Assembly: GCF_014851815.1 (NCBI RefSeq)
Contig: NZ_JACVAJ010000002.1
Span: 310,001 to 374,000, forward strand
Length of the DNA stretch: 64,000 nt
Origin: Pseudoxanthomonas sp. PXM01
GTDB lineage: Bacteria; Pseudomonadota; Gammaproteobacteria; Xanthomonadales; Xanthomonadaceae
Reading direction: 5' to 3'
How positions within the stretch are numbered: the first letter of the stretch is position 1; every line of letters begins with the position of its first letter. The translations under genes were made by a program, and so were the position numbers. Shown piece after piece: positions 25,110-33,387 of this stretch. The notes beneath the pieces were generated by a model, which saw nothing but the letters and a program-made list of their open reading frames with translations, was not told the origin of the DNA and searched no databases.

Positions 25110-26921
25110 ATGCGCAAGACCCTGCTCGCCGCCGCTCTGCTGGCCTCGCTGTCCGCCTGCCAGAAGAGTGAAGCTCCCGTCGCCGCCTCCGGTGCGGAAA
25201 CCGCCGCCACGGCCACGGATACCGCGAAGGCCGACGCCGCCTTCGCCGACCTGTCCAAGCGCGCGCTCGAGGGCTGGCTGCAGCTGTCGCCGGTCAGCGC
25301 CACCCAGATCGGCGAACACAAGTACGACGGTGAGCTGGACGACCTCAGCGCCGACGGCCGCCAGAAGAGCCTCGCCTTCAGCAAGAAGACCCTCGGCGAA
25401 CTGGACGCGATGGATGTCACCGCGCTGTCGCGCGAGAACCAGGTCGATGCGGCCATCCTGCGCAACCAGTTGCAGTACGACATCTGGACCGCGGAAACGC
25501 TGGAGAGCTGGGCGTGGGATCCGCAGGTCTACAACAACGTCGCTGGCGGCGCGATCTATGGGCTGATGGCGCGCGAGTTCGCGCCGCTGCCGGAGCGCCT
25601 GAAGTCCGCGACCGCGCGCATGCAGAAGATCCCCGCGCTGCTGGCGCAGGCACGCGAGAACCTCGACCCGGCGCGTGTGCCGAAGATCCATGCCGAGACC
25701 GTCGCCAAGCAGAACGCCGGCATCCTCAGCATCGTCGACACGTTCATCACACCGAACCTCAAGGACCTGCCCGAGGCCGACCGCCAGCAGGCGCAGGCCG
25801 CCATCGACGGCCTGAAGAAGGCGGTCGCCGAACACCAGGCCTGGCTGGACAAGACCCTGGTACCGAACGCGAAGGGCGACTTCCGCATCGGCCAGACGCT
25901 GTACGACCAGAAGCTGCAGTTCGCCCTGCTCTCGTCGCTGTCGCGCGCCGACATCAAGCAGCGCGCGGAAGGCGAACTCAAGCGCGTGCGCGATGAGATG
26001 TACGGCATCGCCCGCACCGTGCTGAAGGACAAGCCCGGCGCCCCGGCGCTGCCCGAGACGCCGACGGCGGATGAACAGCAGAAGGCCATCGAAGCGGCGC
26101 TGGAACTGGCCTACGCCGAGCGACCCGCGCGCGACAAGGTGGTGCCGGACGCGGAAGCCGCGCTGGCGCAGGCCACCGAGTTCGTCCGCAAGCACGACCT
26201 GGTGACGCTGCCCGACGCACCGGTGGAAATCATCGAGATGCCGGAATTCCAGCGCGGCGTGGCGGTGGCCTACTGCGATTCGCCGGGCCCGCTCGACAAG
26301 CACCTGAAGACGTTCTACGCCGTCTCGCCGATTCCGGAAGATTGGGACCAGACGCAGGTCGACTCGTTCCTGCGCGAATACAACAGCCGGATGATCCACC
26401 TGCTGAGCATCCACGAAGGCACGCCGGGTCATTACCTGGAAGGCTGGCACTCGGCCAAGTTCCCGTCGACGCTGCGCGCCGTGCTGCGCTCGGGCATGTT
26501 CGCCGAAGGCTGGGCGGTCTATACCGAGAAGATGATGTCCGACGCCGGCTACCTGGACAACGATCCCCTGTTCCACCTGGTGCAGATGAAGTTCTACCTG
26601 CGCACGATCGCCAACGCGATCCTCGACCAGGGCGTGCAGGTGGACGGCTGGACGCGCGAGCAGGCGATGGACCTGATGGTGCGCCAGACCTTCCAGCAGG
26701 AGCGTGAAGCCGCCGGCAAGTGGACGCGCGCGCAACTGACCTCGGCGCAGCTGCCCACCTACTTCGTCGGTGTGCAGGAACACTTCGACCTGCGCAAGGC
26801 CGCCGAGGCCAAGCAGGGCGCGCAGTTCAACCTGAAGGCCTATCACGACCAGGTGCTGTCCTACGGCGCCCCACCGGTGCGCTTCGTGCGCCAGCTGATG
26901 CTGGACGAACCGATCAAGTGA
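25110..26921 (+). CDS. DUF885 family metallopeptidase-like lipoprotein
   Basis: A 603-residue predicted lipoprotein (signal with lipobox LSAC, Cys13). The DUF885 region fills the rest. The metal-binding motif of this M32-like group is HEGTPGHYLEGWHSAKFP (about residues 435-450, HExxxH type), followed by SGMFAEGWAVYTEKMM, which supplies the Glu ligand. Activity is assumed to be peptidase-like; the substrate is unknown. The ATG at 25110 starts the signal; 14 more codons are open upstream. A strong terminator follows. Confidence 0.9.
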   Translation: MRKTLLAAALLASLSACQKSEAPVAASGAETAATATDTAKADAAFADLSKRALEGWLQLSPVSATQIGEHKYDGELDDLSADGRQKSLAFSKKTLGELDAMDVTALSRENQVDAAILRNQLQYDIWTAETLESWAWDPQVYNNVAGGAIYGLMAREFAPLPERLKSATARMQKIPALLAQARENLDPARVPKIHAETVAKQNAGILSIVDTFITPNLKDLPEADRQQAQAAIDGLKKAVAEHQAWLDKTLVPNAKGDFRIGQTLYDQKLQFALLSSLSRADIKQRAEGELKRVRDEMYGIARTVLKDKPGAPALPETPTADEQQKAIEAALELAYAERPARDKVVPDAEAALAQATEFVRKHDLVTLPDAPVEIIEMPEFQRGVAVAYCDSPGPLDKHLKTFYAVSPIPEDWDQTQVDSFLREYNSRMIHLLSIHEGTPGHYLEGWHSAKFPSTLRAVLRSGMFAEGWAVYTEKMMSDAGYLDNDPLFHLVQMKFYLRTIANAILDQGVQVDGWTREQAMDLMVRQTFQQEREAAGKWTRAQLTSAQLPTYFVGVQEHFDLRKAAEAKQGAQFNLKAYHDQVLSYGAPPVRFVRQLMLDEPIK

Positions 26922-26965
26922 CCTCCCGGCGAACGCGGGGATCCAGCGACTTACGCTTCAACGAC

Positions 26966-26998
26966 GAAGGGCAGGCACATCGCCTGCCCTTCTTTTTT
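26966..26998 (+). terminator. Rho-independent terminator after DUF885 gene
   Basis: Perfect 11-bp stem GAAGGGCAGGC / GCCTGCCCTTC (26966-26976, 26982-26992), loop ACATC, then TTTTTT. The last T is also the first base of the convergent rraA stop codon complement. Confidence 0.92.
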
Positions 26999-27480
26999 CA
27001 TGCGTCGTGCAGGCGCGCATGGGCGACCAGCACGCCATTGGCGTCGGCATAGACCCAGTCGCCCGGCGCGACCGAGACGCCGGCGAACGACACCGGTACA
27101 TCGACCTCGCCCAGATCGCGCCGGTCCGTCTTCATCGGGTGCGAGGCCAGCGCCTGCACACCCAACGGCAACGTGGCGAGCACCTCGACATCGCGCACGC
27201 AGCCGAAGATCACCAGGCCGGACCAGCCGTTCTTCACCGCATTGCCCGCGATCAGGTCGCCCAGCAGCGCGCGCCGCAGCGACCCGCCACCATCGACCAC
27301 GATCACCCGGCCCTCGCCCGGCGTCATCGCCAGTTCGCGCACGCGGGAGTTGTCGTTGAGGCATTTCACCGTCACCGCCGACCCGGCGAAACGCGCCTGT
27401 CCGCCGAAGCTGCGGAACACCGGTTCGGCCACCTGCACGTCGGGGAACTGGTCGCAGAGGTCGGGCGTGGTCCAGGTCAT
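26998..27480 (-). CDS. rraA: Ribonuclease E activity regulator RraA
   Basis: A 160-residue protein that matches RraA over its full length: [66 protein letters not shown] and [20 protein letters not shown]. RraA binds RNase E and lowers mRNA decay. Related folds include HMG/CHA aldolases, but the [11 protein letters not shown] and FGCVRDVE motifs favour RraA. The ATG at 27480 matches the family start. It is divergent from the DUF72 gene. Confidence 0.93.
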   Translation of the reverse strand: MTWTTPDLCDQFPDVQVAEPVFRSFGGQARFAGSAVTVKCLNDNSRVRELAMTPGEGRVIVVDGGGSLRRALLGDLIAGNAVKNGWSGLVIFGCVRDVEVLATLPLGVQALASHPMKTDRRDLGEVDVPVSFAGVSVAPGDWVYADANGVLVAHARLHDA

Positions 27481-27549
27481 GCGAGGTCTCCGGCGTGGGA
27501 TGGTCCGATGGTAACGCGGCCGCGACGACGGCCGGGCTATGCTGCCGGC

Positions 27550-28374
27550 ATGGACGATCTCTTCGCTTCGGCTCCCCCTACCGCGACCGCGGGCATTCGC
27601 GTCGGCATCGGCGGCTGGACCTTCGCGCCCTGGCGCAGCAACTTCTATCCGGCCGGTCTGGTGCAGCGGCGCGAGCTGGAATACGCCAGCCGCCAGCTGA
27701 CCGCCATCGAGATCAACGGCACCTACTACGGCGCGCAGAAGCCGGCGACCTACGCCAGCTGGCGCGACCAGACCCCGGACGGCTTCGTGTTCTCGGCCAA
27801 GGCGCCCAAGCGCATCATGCAGTCGCGCTCGCTGGCGTCGACGCAAGCGCAGGTGGAGGATTTCGTCGGCGGCATCGCCGAACTCGGCGCGAAGCTGGGG
27901 CCGCTGGTCTGGCAGTTCGAGGCGGGCCGCCGCGTCGATGCGGAGGAACTGGATGCGTTCCTCTCGCTGCTGCCGCGCGAGATCGACGGACGTCCGCTGC
28001 GGCATGCGCTGGAAGTGCGCGATCCGGCGGCCGTGACGGCGGACCTGGTCGATCTGGCGCGACGCCACCAGGTCGCCACCGTCTTCACCGATTCCGGCGA
28101 CTATCCATCGTTCGGCGACCTCACCGCCGACTTCGTCTACGCGCGGCTGATGCGCTCGCAGCCGATCGACACCGGCTACCCGCCGAAGGAACTCGCGCTG
28201 TGGGCCGAACGCGCGCGCGCCTGGTCGCGCGGCGAAGACATCGCCGGGCTGCCGCACGTGGGCGAACCCGCACCGGCGCTGCCGCGACGCGATGTGTTCG
28301 TGTACTTCATCAGCAGTGCGAAGGAACGCAATCCCGCTGCCGCGATGGAACTGATCCGCCGGCTGGGCAGCTGA
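27550..28374 (+). CDS. DUF72 family protein
   Basis: A 274-residue TIM-barrel-like protein. The family pattern is clear: [45 protein letters not shown] (about residues 17-61), then [19 protein letters not shown] and a late FVYARLM segment, with [15 protein letters not shown] at the end. The biochemical role of DUF72 proteins is not established. It overlaps nothing and ends 9 nt before the convergent MFS gene. Confidence 0.9.
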   Translation: MDDLFASAPPTATAGIRVGIGGWTFAPWRSNFYPAGLVQRRELEYASRQLTAIEINGTYYGAQKPATYASWRDQTPDGFVFSAKAPKRIMQSRSLASTQAQVEDFVGGIAELGAKLGPLVWQFEAGRRVDAEELDAFLSLLPREIDGRPLRHALEVRDPAAVTADLVDLARRHQVATVFTDSGDYPSFGDLTADFVYARLMRSQPIDTGYPPKELALWAERARAWSRGEDIAGLPHVGEPAPALPRRDVFVYFISSAKERNPAAAMELIRRLGS

Positions 28375-28383
28375 CGTCCACGC

Positions 28384-29685
28384 TCAGTATTGCAGCGGGC
28401 GCTTCATCAGCACGAACACCGCGACGCCTACGCCCACCAGGCAGGTAAAGGCGACATAGTGCGCGGGCGCCATCGCGCCCCACGACGTCGACAGCCAGGC
28501 GATCATCGGCGGCGTGAGTCCACCGAATACCGCGTACGCGACGTTGTACGAGAACGACAGGCCGGTGAAGCGCACCTCGGGCGGGAACGCGACCACCATC
28601 AGCGCCGGCGTCACGCCGGTCACGCCGCAGCAGAAGCCGGCCAGCGCGTACCACGCGACGAACTGATCGTGGTTACCCGACACCAGTGCACCGTACAGCG
28701 CATAGGCGGACAGGCCCAATCCCAGCGAACCGGCCAACAGCGCGCGTCCCACGCCGAAACGGTCCACCGCCCAGCCCGCCACCAGGCAGCCGGCGATCAG
28801 TGCCAGCGTCGCCAGGCTGTTGCCGCGGAAGGCGATGGCGGCATCGATGCCGAAGCTGGTCTGCACCAGCGTCGGCGTGAGCAGCACGATGACCACGATG
28901 GCCGCCGTCAGCTGCCACGACGCCAGCATCGACAGCACGACGGCCGGACGGTGTTCGCCGAGCACCTGCTTCACCGGCAGCTTGCGTGCCAGCTGCTTGC
29001 GCTCGCGCATCTCCACGAAGACCGGCGTTTCCTCCAGCCAGCGACGCAGCCACACGGCCACAAAGCCGAACACGCCGCCCAACACGAACGGCACGCGCCA
29101 GACCCCGGCCTGCACCTCGTCCGGGGTGTAGTTCGCGTTGATCCACGCCGCCAGCAGCGATCCGATCAGGATGCCGGCCGTCAGTCCCGCCGTCAGCGTC
29201 GCGCAGGCGATGCCGACGCGGCGGCGCGGCACATGCTCGGCGACGAAGACCCACGCGCCCGGCACCTCCCCCCCCACGGCGATGCCCTGCACCAGCCGCA
29301 TCGCCAGCAACAGCAGTGGCGCCAGCACGCCGACCTGCGCATGCGTCGGCAACAGGCCGATCAGCAGCGTAGGCACCGACATCATGAAGACGCTGAGGGT
29401 GAACATGCGCTTGCGCCCCAGCCGGTCGCCGAAGTGCGCCATCACGATGCCGCCCAGCGGCCGCGCCACATAGCCGGCCGCGAAAATGCCGTACACCTGC
29501 AGCTGCGCCAGCCACGGCTCCGTGCCCGGCGGGAAGAACAGCACGCCGAGGGTCTTGGCGAAGAACACGAAGACGACGAAGTCGTAGAACTCCAGCGCCC
29601 CGCCCAGCGCCGACAGGCCCAGCGTCTTCGCATCGCGGCGGTCGAATGGGCGTTGCGATTGGGGCAGTGCGTCGCCGGTGCTCAT
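28384..29685 (-). CDS. MFS transporter, metabolite:H+ symporter type
   Basis: A 433-residue, twelve-helix transporter of the MHS (ProP/ShiA/KgtP-like) group. Marks: GALEFYDFVVFVFFAKTLGVLFFP in helix 1, GGIVMAHFGDRLGRKRMFTLSV (the MFS loop 2-3 signature), RLVQGIAVGGEVPGAWVFVAEHVP and WLRRWLEETPVFVEM between the halves. The second half has VAGWAVDRFGVGRALLAG. The substrate is probably an organic acid or compatible solute; it cannot be fixed. A REP pair lies upstream. Confidence 0.9.
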   Translation of the reverse strand: MSTGDALPQSQRPFDRRDAKTLGLSALGGALEFYDFVVFVFFAKTLGVLFFPPGTEPWLAQLQVYGIFAAGYVARPLGGIVMAHFGDRLGRKRMFTLSVFMMSVPTLLIGLLPTHAQVGVLAPLLLLAMRLVQGIAVGGEVPGAWVFVAEHVPRRRVGIACATLTAGLTAGILIGSLLAAWINANYTPDEVQAGVWRVPFVLGGVFGFVAVWLRRWLEETPVFVEMRERKQLARKLPVKQVLGEHRPAVVLSMLASWQLTAAIVVIVLLTPTLVQTSFGIDAAIAFRGNSLATLALIAGCLVAGWAVDRFGVGRALLAGSLGLGLSAYALYGALVSGNHDQFVAWYALAGFCCGVTGVTPALMVVAFPPEVRFTGLSFSYNVAYAVFGGLTPPMIAWLSTSWGAMAPAHYVAFTCLVGVGVAVFVLMKRPLQY

Positions 29686-29789
29686 GCGGGAATCCTGCGG
29701 CCCGGTACGGCCATGGCGCGCGAACATCGCATGGCGCGCGGTACGCGTCCAGCCTCCACCATCCTTCCGGTAGGAGCCAGCCACCTTCC

Positions 29790-29812
29790 TGTGGGAGCGA
29801 CGTAAGTCGCGA
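29790..29812 (+). repeat. REP-like element, pair 3, forward arm
   Basis: Same 23-nt unit as the other pairs but with loop GTAA in place of GTCA (GCGAC-GTAA-GTCGC). Confidence 0.85.
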
Positions 29813-29889
29813 TTGCCGGCCGGCCTCGTGAAGCCCCCAAGGGCAAGGTGTCGAGGGCGAAGGGCATTGCGGTCGAAGCCGGGAAAAGC

Positions 29890-29912
29890 TCGCGACTTAC
29901 GTCGCTCCCACA
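29890..29912 (-). repeat. REP-like element, pair 3, inverted arm
   Basis: Exact reverse complement of 29790-29812, sharing its GTAA loop variant; 77 nt apart. Confidence 0.85.
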
Positions 29913-29985
29913 AGACAGGTTCCGAGCCCGGTGGTCGCGAGTGGTCCCATCGCCAGCCCCGCAAGGCTTCGGCGACAATGCACGG

Positions 29986-30933
29986 ATGCCGATGACCCCG
30001 ACCGCCAAGACCCAGTTGCAGATCCACCTGTGCGTGCTGCTGTGGGGCTTCACCCCGATCCTGGGCAAGCTGATCAGCCTGTCCGCCCTGCCGCTGGTGT
30101 GGTGGCGCATGCTGATCGTGGTGGTCGCCCTCGCCTTCCTGCCGCGCGTGTGGCGCGGGCTGCGCGCGATGTCGCCGAAACTGGTGCTGGCCTACTGCGG
30201 CATCGGGGTGATCGTGGCGCTGCACTGGTTGACCTTCTATGGCGCGATCAAGCTGTCCAATGCCTCGGTGGCGGTGACCTGTATCGCCCTGGCGCCGGCC
30301 TTCACGTCGGTGATCGAGCCCTGGCTGACGCGGCGGCCCTTCTCGTGGCGCGAGCTGCTGTTCGGCGTCGCGGTGCTGCCGGGCGTGGCGCTGGTGGTCG
30401 GCGGCATCCCGGATGGCATGCGGCTGGGCGTGCTGGTCGGTGCGATCTCGGCGCTGCTGGTGGCGGTGTTCGGCCCGCTCAACAAGCGCCTGATCGACCA
30501 TGGCGAACCGCTGACGATCACCGGGCTGGAACTGGGCGCCGGCACGCTGCTGCTGACCCTGCTCGCACCGCTGATGCCGATGCTGTTCCCCGCCTTCGCC
30601 GGCGACCTGTTCGTGTTGCCCGGCCTGAAGGACGGCGCGCTGCTGGTGGTGCTGTCGCTGGCCTGCACGTTGCTGCCGTTCGCGCTGTCGCTGGTGGCGC
30701 TGAAGCATCTGAGCGCGTACGGCGTGCAGCTGGTGACCAACCTGGAACCGGTCTACGCCATCGTGCTGGCGATCGTGCTGCTGGGGGAACAGCGCGAACT
30801 GACGCCGCTGTTCTACCTCGGCGTGGGCATCATCCTGGCCGCCGTGTTCCTGCACCCGCTGGTGCAGCGCCCGAAGCGCATCGAGCACCCGGAGATGCTG
30901 GGCACCTCCGAGGCCAAGAACGTCGTCGACTGA
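29986..30933 (+). CDS. EamA/DMT-family transporter
   Basis: A 315-residue inner-membrane protein with ten predicted helices in two EamA repeats. It starts LQIHLCVLLWGFTPILGKLISLSALPLVWWRM and has HWLTFYGAIKLSNASVAVTCIALAPAFTSVIEPWL at the end of repeat 1. Repeat 2 ends in GVQLVTNLEPVYAIVLAIVLLGEQRELTPLFYLGVGIILAAVFLHP. The substrate is unknown. It ends 21 nt before the convergent usp gene. The ATG at 29986 is the first with a plausible transporter N-terminus. Confidence 0.88.
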   Translation: MPMTPTAKTQLQIHLCVLLWGFTPILGKLISLSALPLVWWRMLIVVVALAFLPRVWRGLRAMSPKLVLAYCGIGVIVALHWLTFYGAIKLSNASVAVTCIALAPAFTSVIEPWLTRRPFSWRELLFGVAVLPGVALVVGGIPDGMRLGVLVGAISALLVAVFGPLNKRLIDHGEPLTITGLELGAGTLLLTLLAPLMPMLFPAFAGDLFVLPGLKDGALLVVLSLACTLLPFALSLVALKHLSAYGVQLVTNLEPVYAIVLAIVLLGEQRELTPLFYLGVGIILAAVFLHPLVQRPKRIEHPEMLGTSEAKNVVD

Positions 30934-30954
30934 AACATCGTCGACCGAAGCCGG

Positions 30955-31377
30955 TCAGCGAGCGACCAGCACCGGCACCGGGCTCAGCGCGATGACCTTC
31001 AGCGCGACCGAACCCACGAACAGCTGCTTCAGCGCGCCGCGGCCATGCGTGCCGACGACGACCAGGTCGGACTTCGATGCCTTCGCCTGCTTGACGATGC
31101 TTTCCGCGGGCTCGCCGACCAGATAGGTCTCCCGGAACGGCAGCCGCGCGCGCTTGAGCGCGGTGCGTGCCTTCTTCATCGCGTACGCGGCGTTCTCCGC
31201 GTGGTAACTCACCACGCCGTCCTTGCCCAGGTTCAGGGCGACCGAGCGCAGCAGCGGCGGATCGGCATAGAACAGGGTGATGTCCGGCGGTTCCGCCAGC
31301 GCCGCACTGAAGTCGACCAGCTGCCGCACGGCGGCCAGGCCGACCTCGCTTCCATCCACTGCCACCAGGATCTTCAT
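30955..31377 (-). CDS. Universal stress protein (UspA family, ATP-binding type)
   Basis: A 140-residue single Usp domain. It starts MKILVAVDGSEVGLAAV and ends with the nucleotide-binding signature VVVGTHGRGALKQLFVGSVA, which fits G-x2-G-x9-G-S exactly, so it belongs to the ATP-binding (MJ0577-like) group. Such proteins often aid survival in stationary or oxygen-poor conditions. GGAG lies 7 nt before the ATG at 31377. A perfect FNR/ANR box 79 nt upstream of the start suggests induction at low oxygen. Confidence 0.93.
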   Translation of the reverse strand: MKILVAVDGSEVGLAAVRQLVDFSAALAEPPDITLFYADPPLLRSVALNLGKDGVVSYHAENAAYAMKKARTALKRARLPFRETYLVGEPAESIVKQAKASKSDLVVVGTHGRGALKQLFVGSVALKVIALSPVPVLVAR

Positions 31378-31420
31378 CGTCGTGCTCCGCATGCAGGGCG
31401 AGCGCACGATGCGCCGCCGA

Positions 31421-31469
31421 CACGGACACAATGCGTCCGCGGGTCGCAGCGCGCATTGATCGCGATCAA
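31421..31469 (-). promoter_or_regulatory. Candidate FNR/ANR-activated class II promoter of usp
   Basis: Perfect FNR box TTGAT-CGCG-ATCAA at 31456-31469. On the minus strand a -10-like CATTGT (31433-31428, 3 of 6 consensus bases) follows after 22 nt. This puts the start of transcription near 31421 and the box centre at -41.5, the class II activation position. The -10 match is modest; the box itself is exact. Confidence 0.65.
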
Positions 31470-31470
31470 A

Positions 31471-32541
31471 TCAGGCGGCGGCCACCACCCGGTCGCGCCC
31501 GCTGCGCTTGGCCTCGTATAGGGCCTGGTCGGCGCGGCGGAACATGGCCTCGGCGCTGTCGTCCCGCTGCCGGGCGGCCACGCCGATGCTGACGGAGACC
31601 GGCAGGCCGATCGGCAGCAGGCCCACGCTCTGGCGCATGAACTCGCACTGCAGGCGCGCCTCTTCCAGCGTGGCGCCGGGCATCAGGATGACGAACTCCT
31701 CGCCGCCATGGCGCGCCGCAAGTCCACGGCCCGCCGCCTGCGCCTTCAGCATGTCGCCCAGCGCCACCAGCACGCGGTCGCCCTCGTCGTGGCCGTGGAG
31801 GTCGTTGACCGTCTTGAAGTGGTCCACGTCGAGCACCGCAACGGCCAGCGGATCGCCGCTCTGCGCGGCCTTCTGCATGGCGCCGTCCAGCGCCGCCGTG
31901 AACGCGCGGCGGTTCGGAAGCCCGGTCAGCGGATCGGTCCTGGTCTGTTCCGAAAGATCGGCATTCTGCTGCTCCAGCTCGTCCTGGTACCGCTGCATCT
32001 GCTGCTCGTACCACGTACGCTCGTGCAGTTGGTGCCGCAATTGCTTGCTGACGCGACGCAGTTCGAGCAGCTGCACGATCTGCCGCGACAGCGCATCCAG
32101 CGCCTGCAACTGGAACGGCGCCAACGCGTGCGGGCGGTCGTCCACCACGCAGAGCGCGCCCAGCGCGAACCCCTCCTGCGTCACCAGCGGCGCGCCGGCG
32201 TAGAAGCGGATGCCGTTCGCCGCGGCCACCAGCGGATTGGACGAGAAACGCTGGTCGAGCGTGGCATCCGGCACCACCGTCGCAGCGCCCGGATCCAGCA
32301 CCGTGTGTGCGCAGAACGAGGTGTCCAGCGACGGATCCGGACTTTCCATGCCCACCTGGGCCTTGAACCACTGGCGGTCGCCGTCGATCAGCGTCACCGC
32401 CGCCATCGGCACGCCGCAGATGCCGGCGGCGATGCGGACCAGGTCGTCGAACGCGCGCTCGGGTTCGCTGTCGAGGATGTCGAAGCTGCGTAGCGCGGCC
32501 AGACGGGCTTCTTCGTTGTCGGGCTTCGGCGGTCGGCTCAT
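31471..32541 (-). CDS. GAF-GGDEF diguanylate cyclase
   Basis: A 356-residue soluble protein. A GAF domain (about residues 25-165) starts after LAALRSFDILDSEPERAFDDLVRIAAGICGVP. A short helical linker (about 165-195) leads to a GGDEF domain: RTDPLTGLPNRRAF, VLDVDHFKTVNDLHGHDEGD and active-site RHGGEEFVIL. It is predicted to make cyclic di-GMP from GTP. No RxxD inhibitory site is seen five residues before GGEEF. The GAF ligand is unknown; the Cys in TSFCAHTVL is usual for this group. It is followed by the FNR box and usp on the same strand. Confidence 0.92.
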   Translation of the reverse strand: MSRPPKPDNEEARLAALRSFDILDSEPERAFDDLVRIAAGICGVPMAAVTLIDGDRQWFKAQVGMESPDPSLDTSFCAHTVLDPGAATVVPDATLDQRFSSNPLVAAANGIRFYAGAPLVTQEGFALGALCVVDDRPHALAPFQLQALDALSRQIVQLLELRRVSKQLRHQLHERTWYEQQMQRYQDELEQQNADLSEQTRTDPLTGLPNRRAFTAALDGAMQKAAQSGDPLAVAVLDVDHFKTVNDLHGHDEGDRVLVALGDMLKAQAAGRGLAARHGGEEFVILMPGATLEEARLQCEFMRQSVGLLPIGLPVSVSIGVAARQRDDSAEAMFRRADQALYEAKRSGRDRVVAAA

Positions 32542-32630
32542 GCCGGCAGTCCTGTACCGGGGATGGGCAGAGTATGCCCGCGTCCGCTTAGCAGGTAAGC
32601 ACCACTGACGCGACGTCGGTCACGCTACCG

Positions 32631-33350
32631 CTACCAGGTCTCCTGCTGCGGCAGCAGACCGCGCAGTTCCTGGTCGGTGAGGTTGCGCCAGCGCCCGGCC
32701 TTCAGGTCGCCCAGCTTCACGTTGTCGATGCGCACGCGCCGCAACTGGGTGACGCGGTAATCGAAGGCCGCGGCCATCAGGCGGATCTGCCGGTTCAGGC
32801 CCTGGGTCAGGGTGATGCGGAAACCGAACTTGGCGATCCGGCTGGTGCGGCACGGCAGCGTCATCTGCCCGTGCACGCGTACGCCACGCGCCATGCCGCG
32901 CAGGAACTCGTCGGTCACCGGCTTGTTCACCGCCACCAGGTATTCCTTTTCGTGGCGGTTCTCGGCGCGCAGGATCTGGTTGACGATGTCGCCGTTGCTG
33001 GTCAGCAGGATCAACCCTTCCGAATCCTTGTCCAGCCGACCGATCGGGAAGATGCGCTGCTCGTGGCCGATGAAGTCGACGATGTTGTCCTTCACCGACG
33101 ACTCGGTGGTGCAGGTCACGCCGACCGGCTTGTTCAGCACGATGTAGACGTGCTTGCGCTTGCCGGCCTTGGCGGCGCGCACCTTGATCGACTGGCCGTC
33201 GACGCGCACCTCGTCGCCCTCGCCGACCACCGCGCCCATGCCGGCGGCAATGCCGTTGACGGTCACGCGGCGCTCGGCGATCAGGCGGTCGGCCTCGCGG
33301 CGGGAACAGAAGCCGGTCTCGGCGATGTGTTTGTTGAGGCGGGTGGTCAT
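32631..33350 (-). CDS. rluF: 23S rRNA pseudouridine synthase RluF
   Basis: A 239-residue RsuA-family enzyme. An S4 RNA-binding domain comes first (TTRLNKHIAETGFCSRREADRLIAERRVTVNG, residues 2-34). The catalytic domain has LNKPVGVTCTTE, the catalytic Asp in IGRLDKDSEGLILLTSNGD and the late GLNRQIRLMAAAFDYRVTQLRRVRI. RluF makes pseudouridine at 23S rRNA 2604/2605. The length is shorter than E. coli RluF because the C-terminal tail is lacking. The ATG at 33350 starts the S4 domain. Confidence 0.88.
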   Translation of the reverse strand: MTTRLNKHIAETGFCSRREADRLIAERRVTVNGIAAGMGAVVGEGDEVRVDGQSIKVRAAKAGKRKHVYIVLNKPVGVTCTTESSVKDNIVDFIGHEQRIFPIGRLDKDSEGLILLTSNGDIVNQILRAENRHEKEYLVAVNKPVTDEFLRGMARGVRVHGQMTLPCRTSRIAKFGFRITLTQGLNRQIRLMAAAFDYRVTQLRRVRIDNVKLGDLKAGRWRNLTDQELRGLLPQQETW

Positions 33351-33387
33351 GCCGCCATTATCCGGGATCGGCCGCCCGGCGTGCGCG

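Larger units (their letters stand above)
29686..29985. other. Intergenic region with REP pair
   Basis: The 300-nt gap between divergent MFS and DMT genes holds one inverted REP pair (29790-29912). No open frame, tRNA or clear promoter was recognised. It differs from the other two pairs in lying between divergent, not convergent, genes. Confidence 0.6.
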
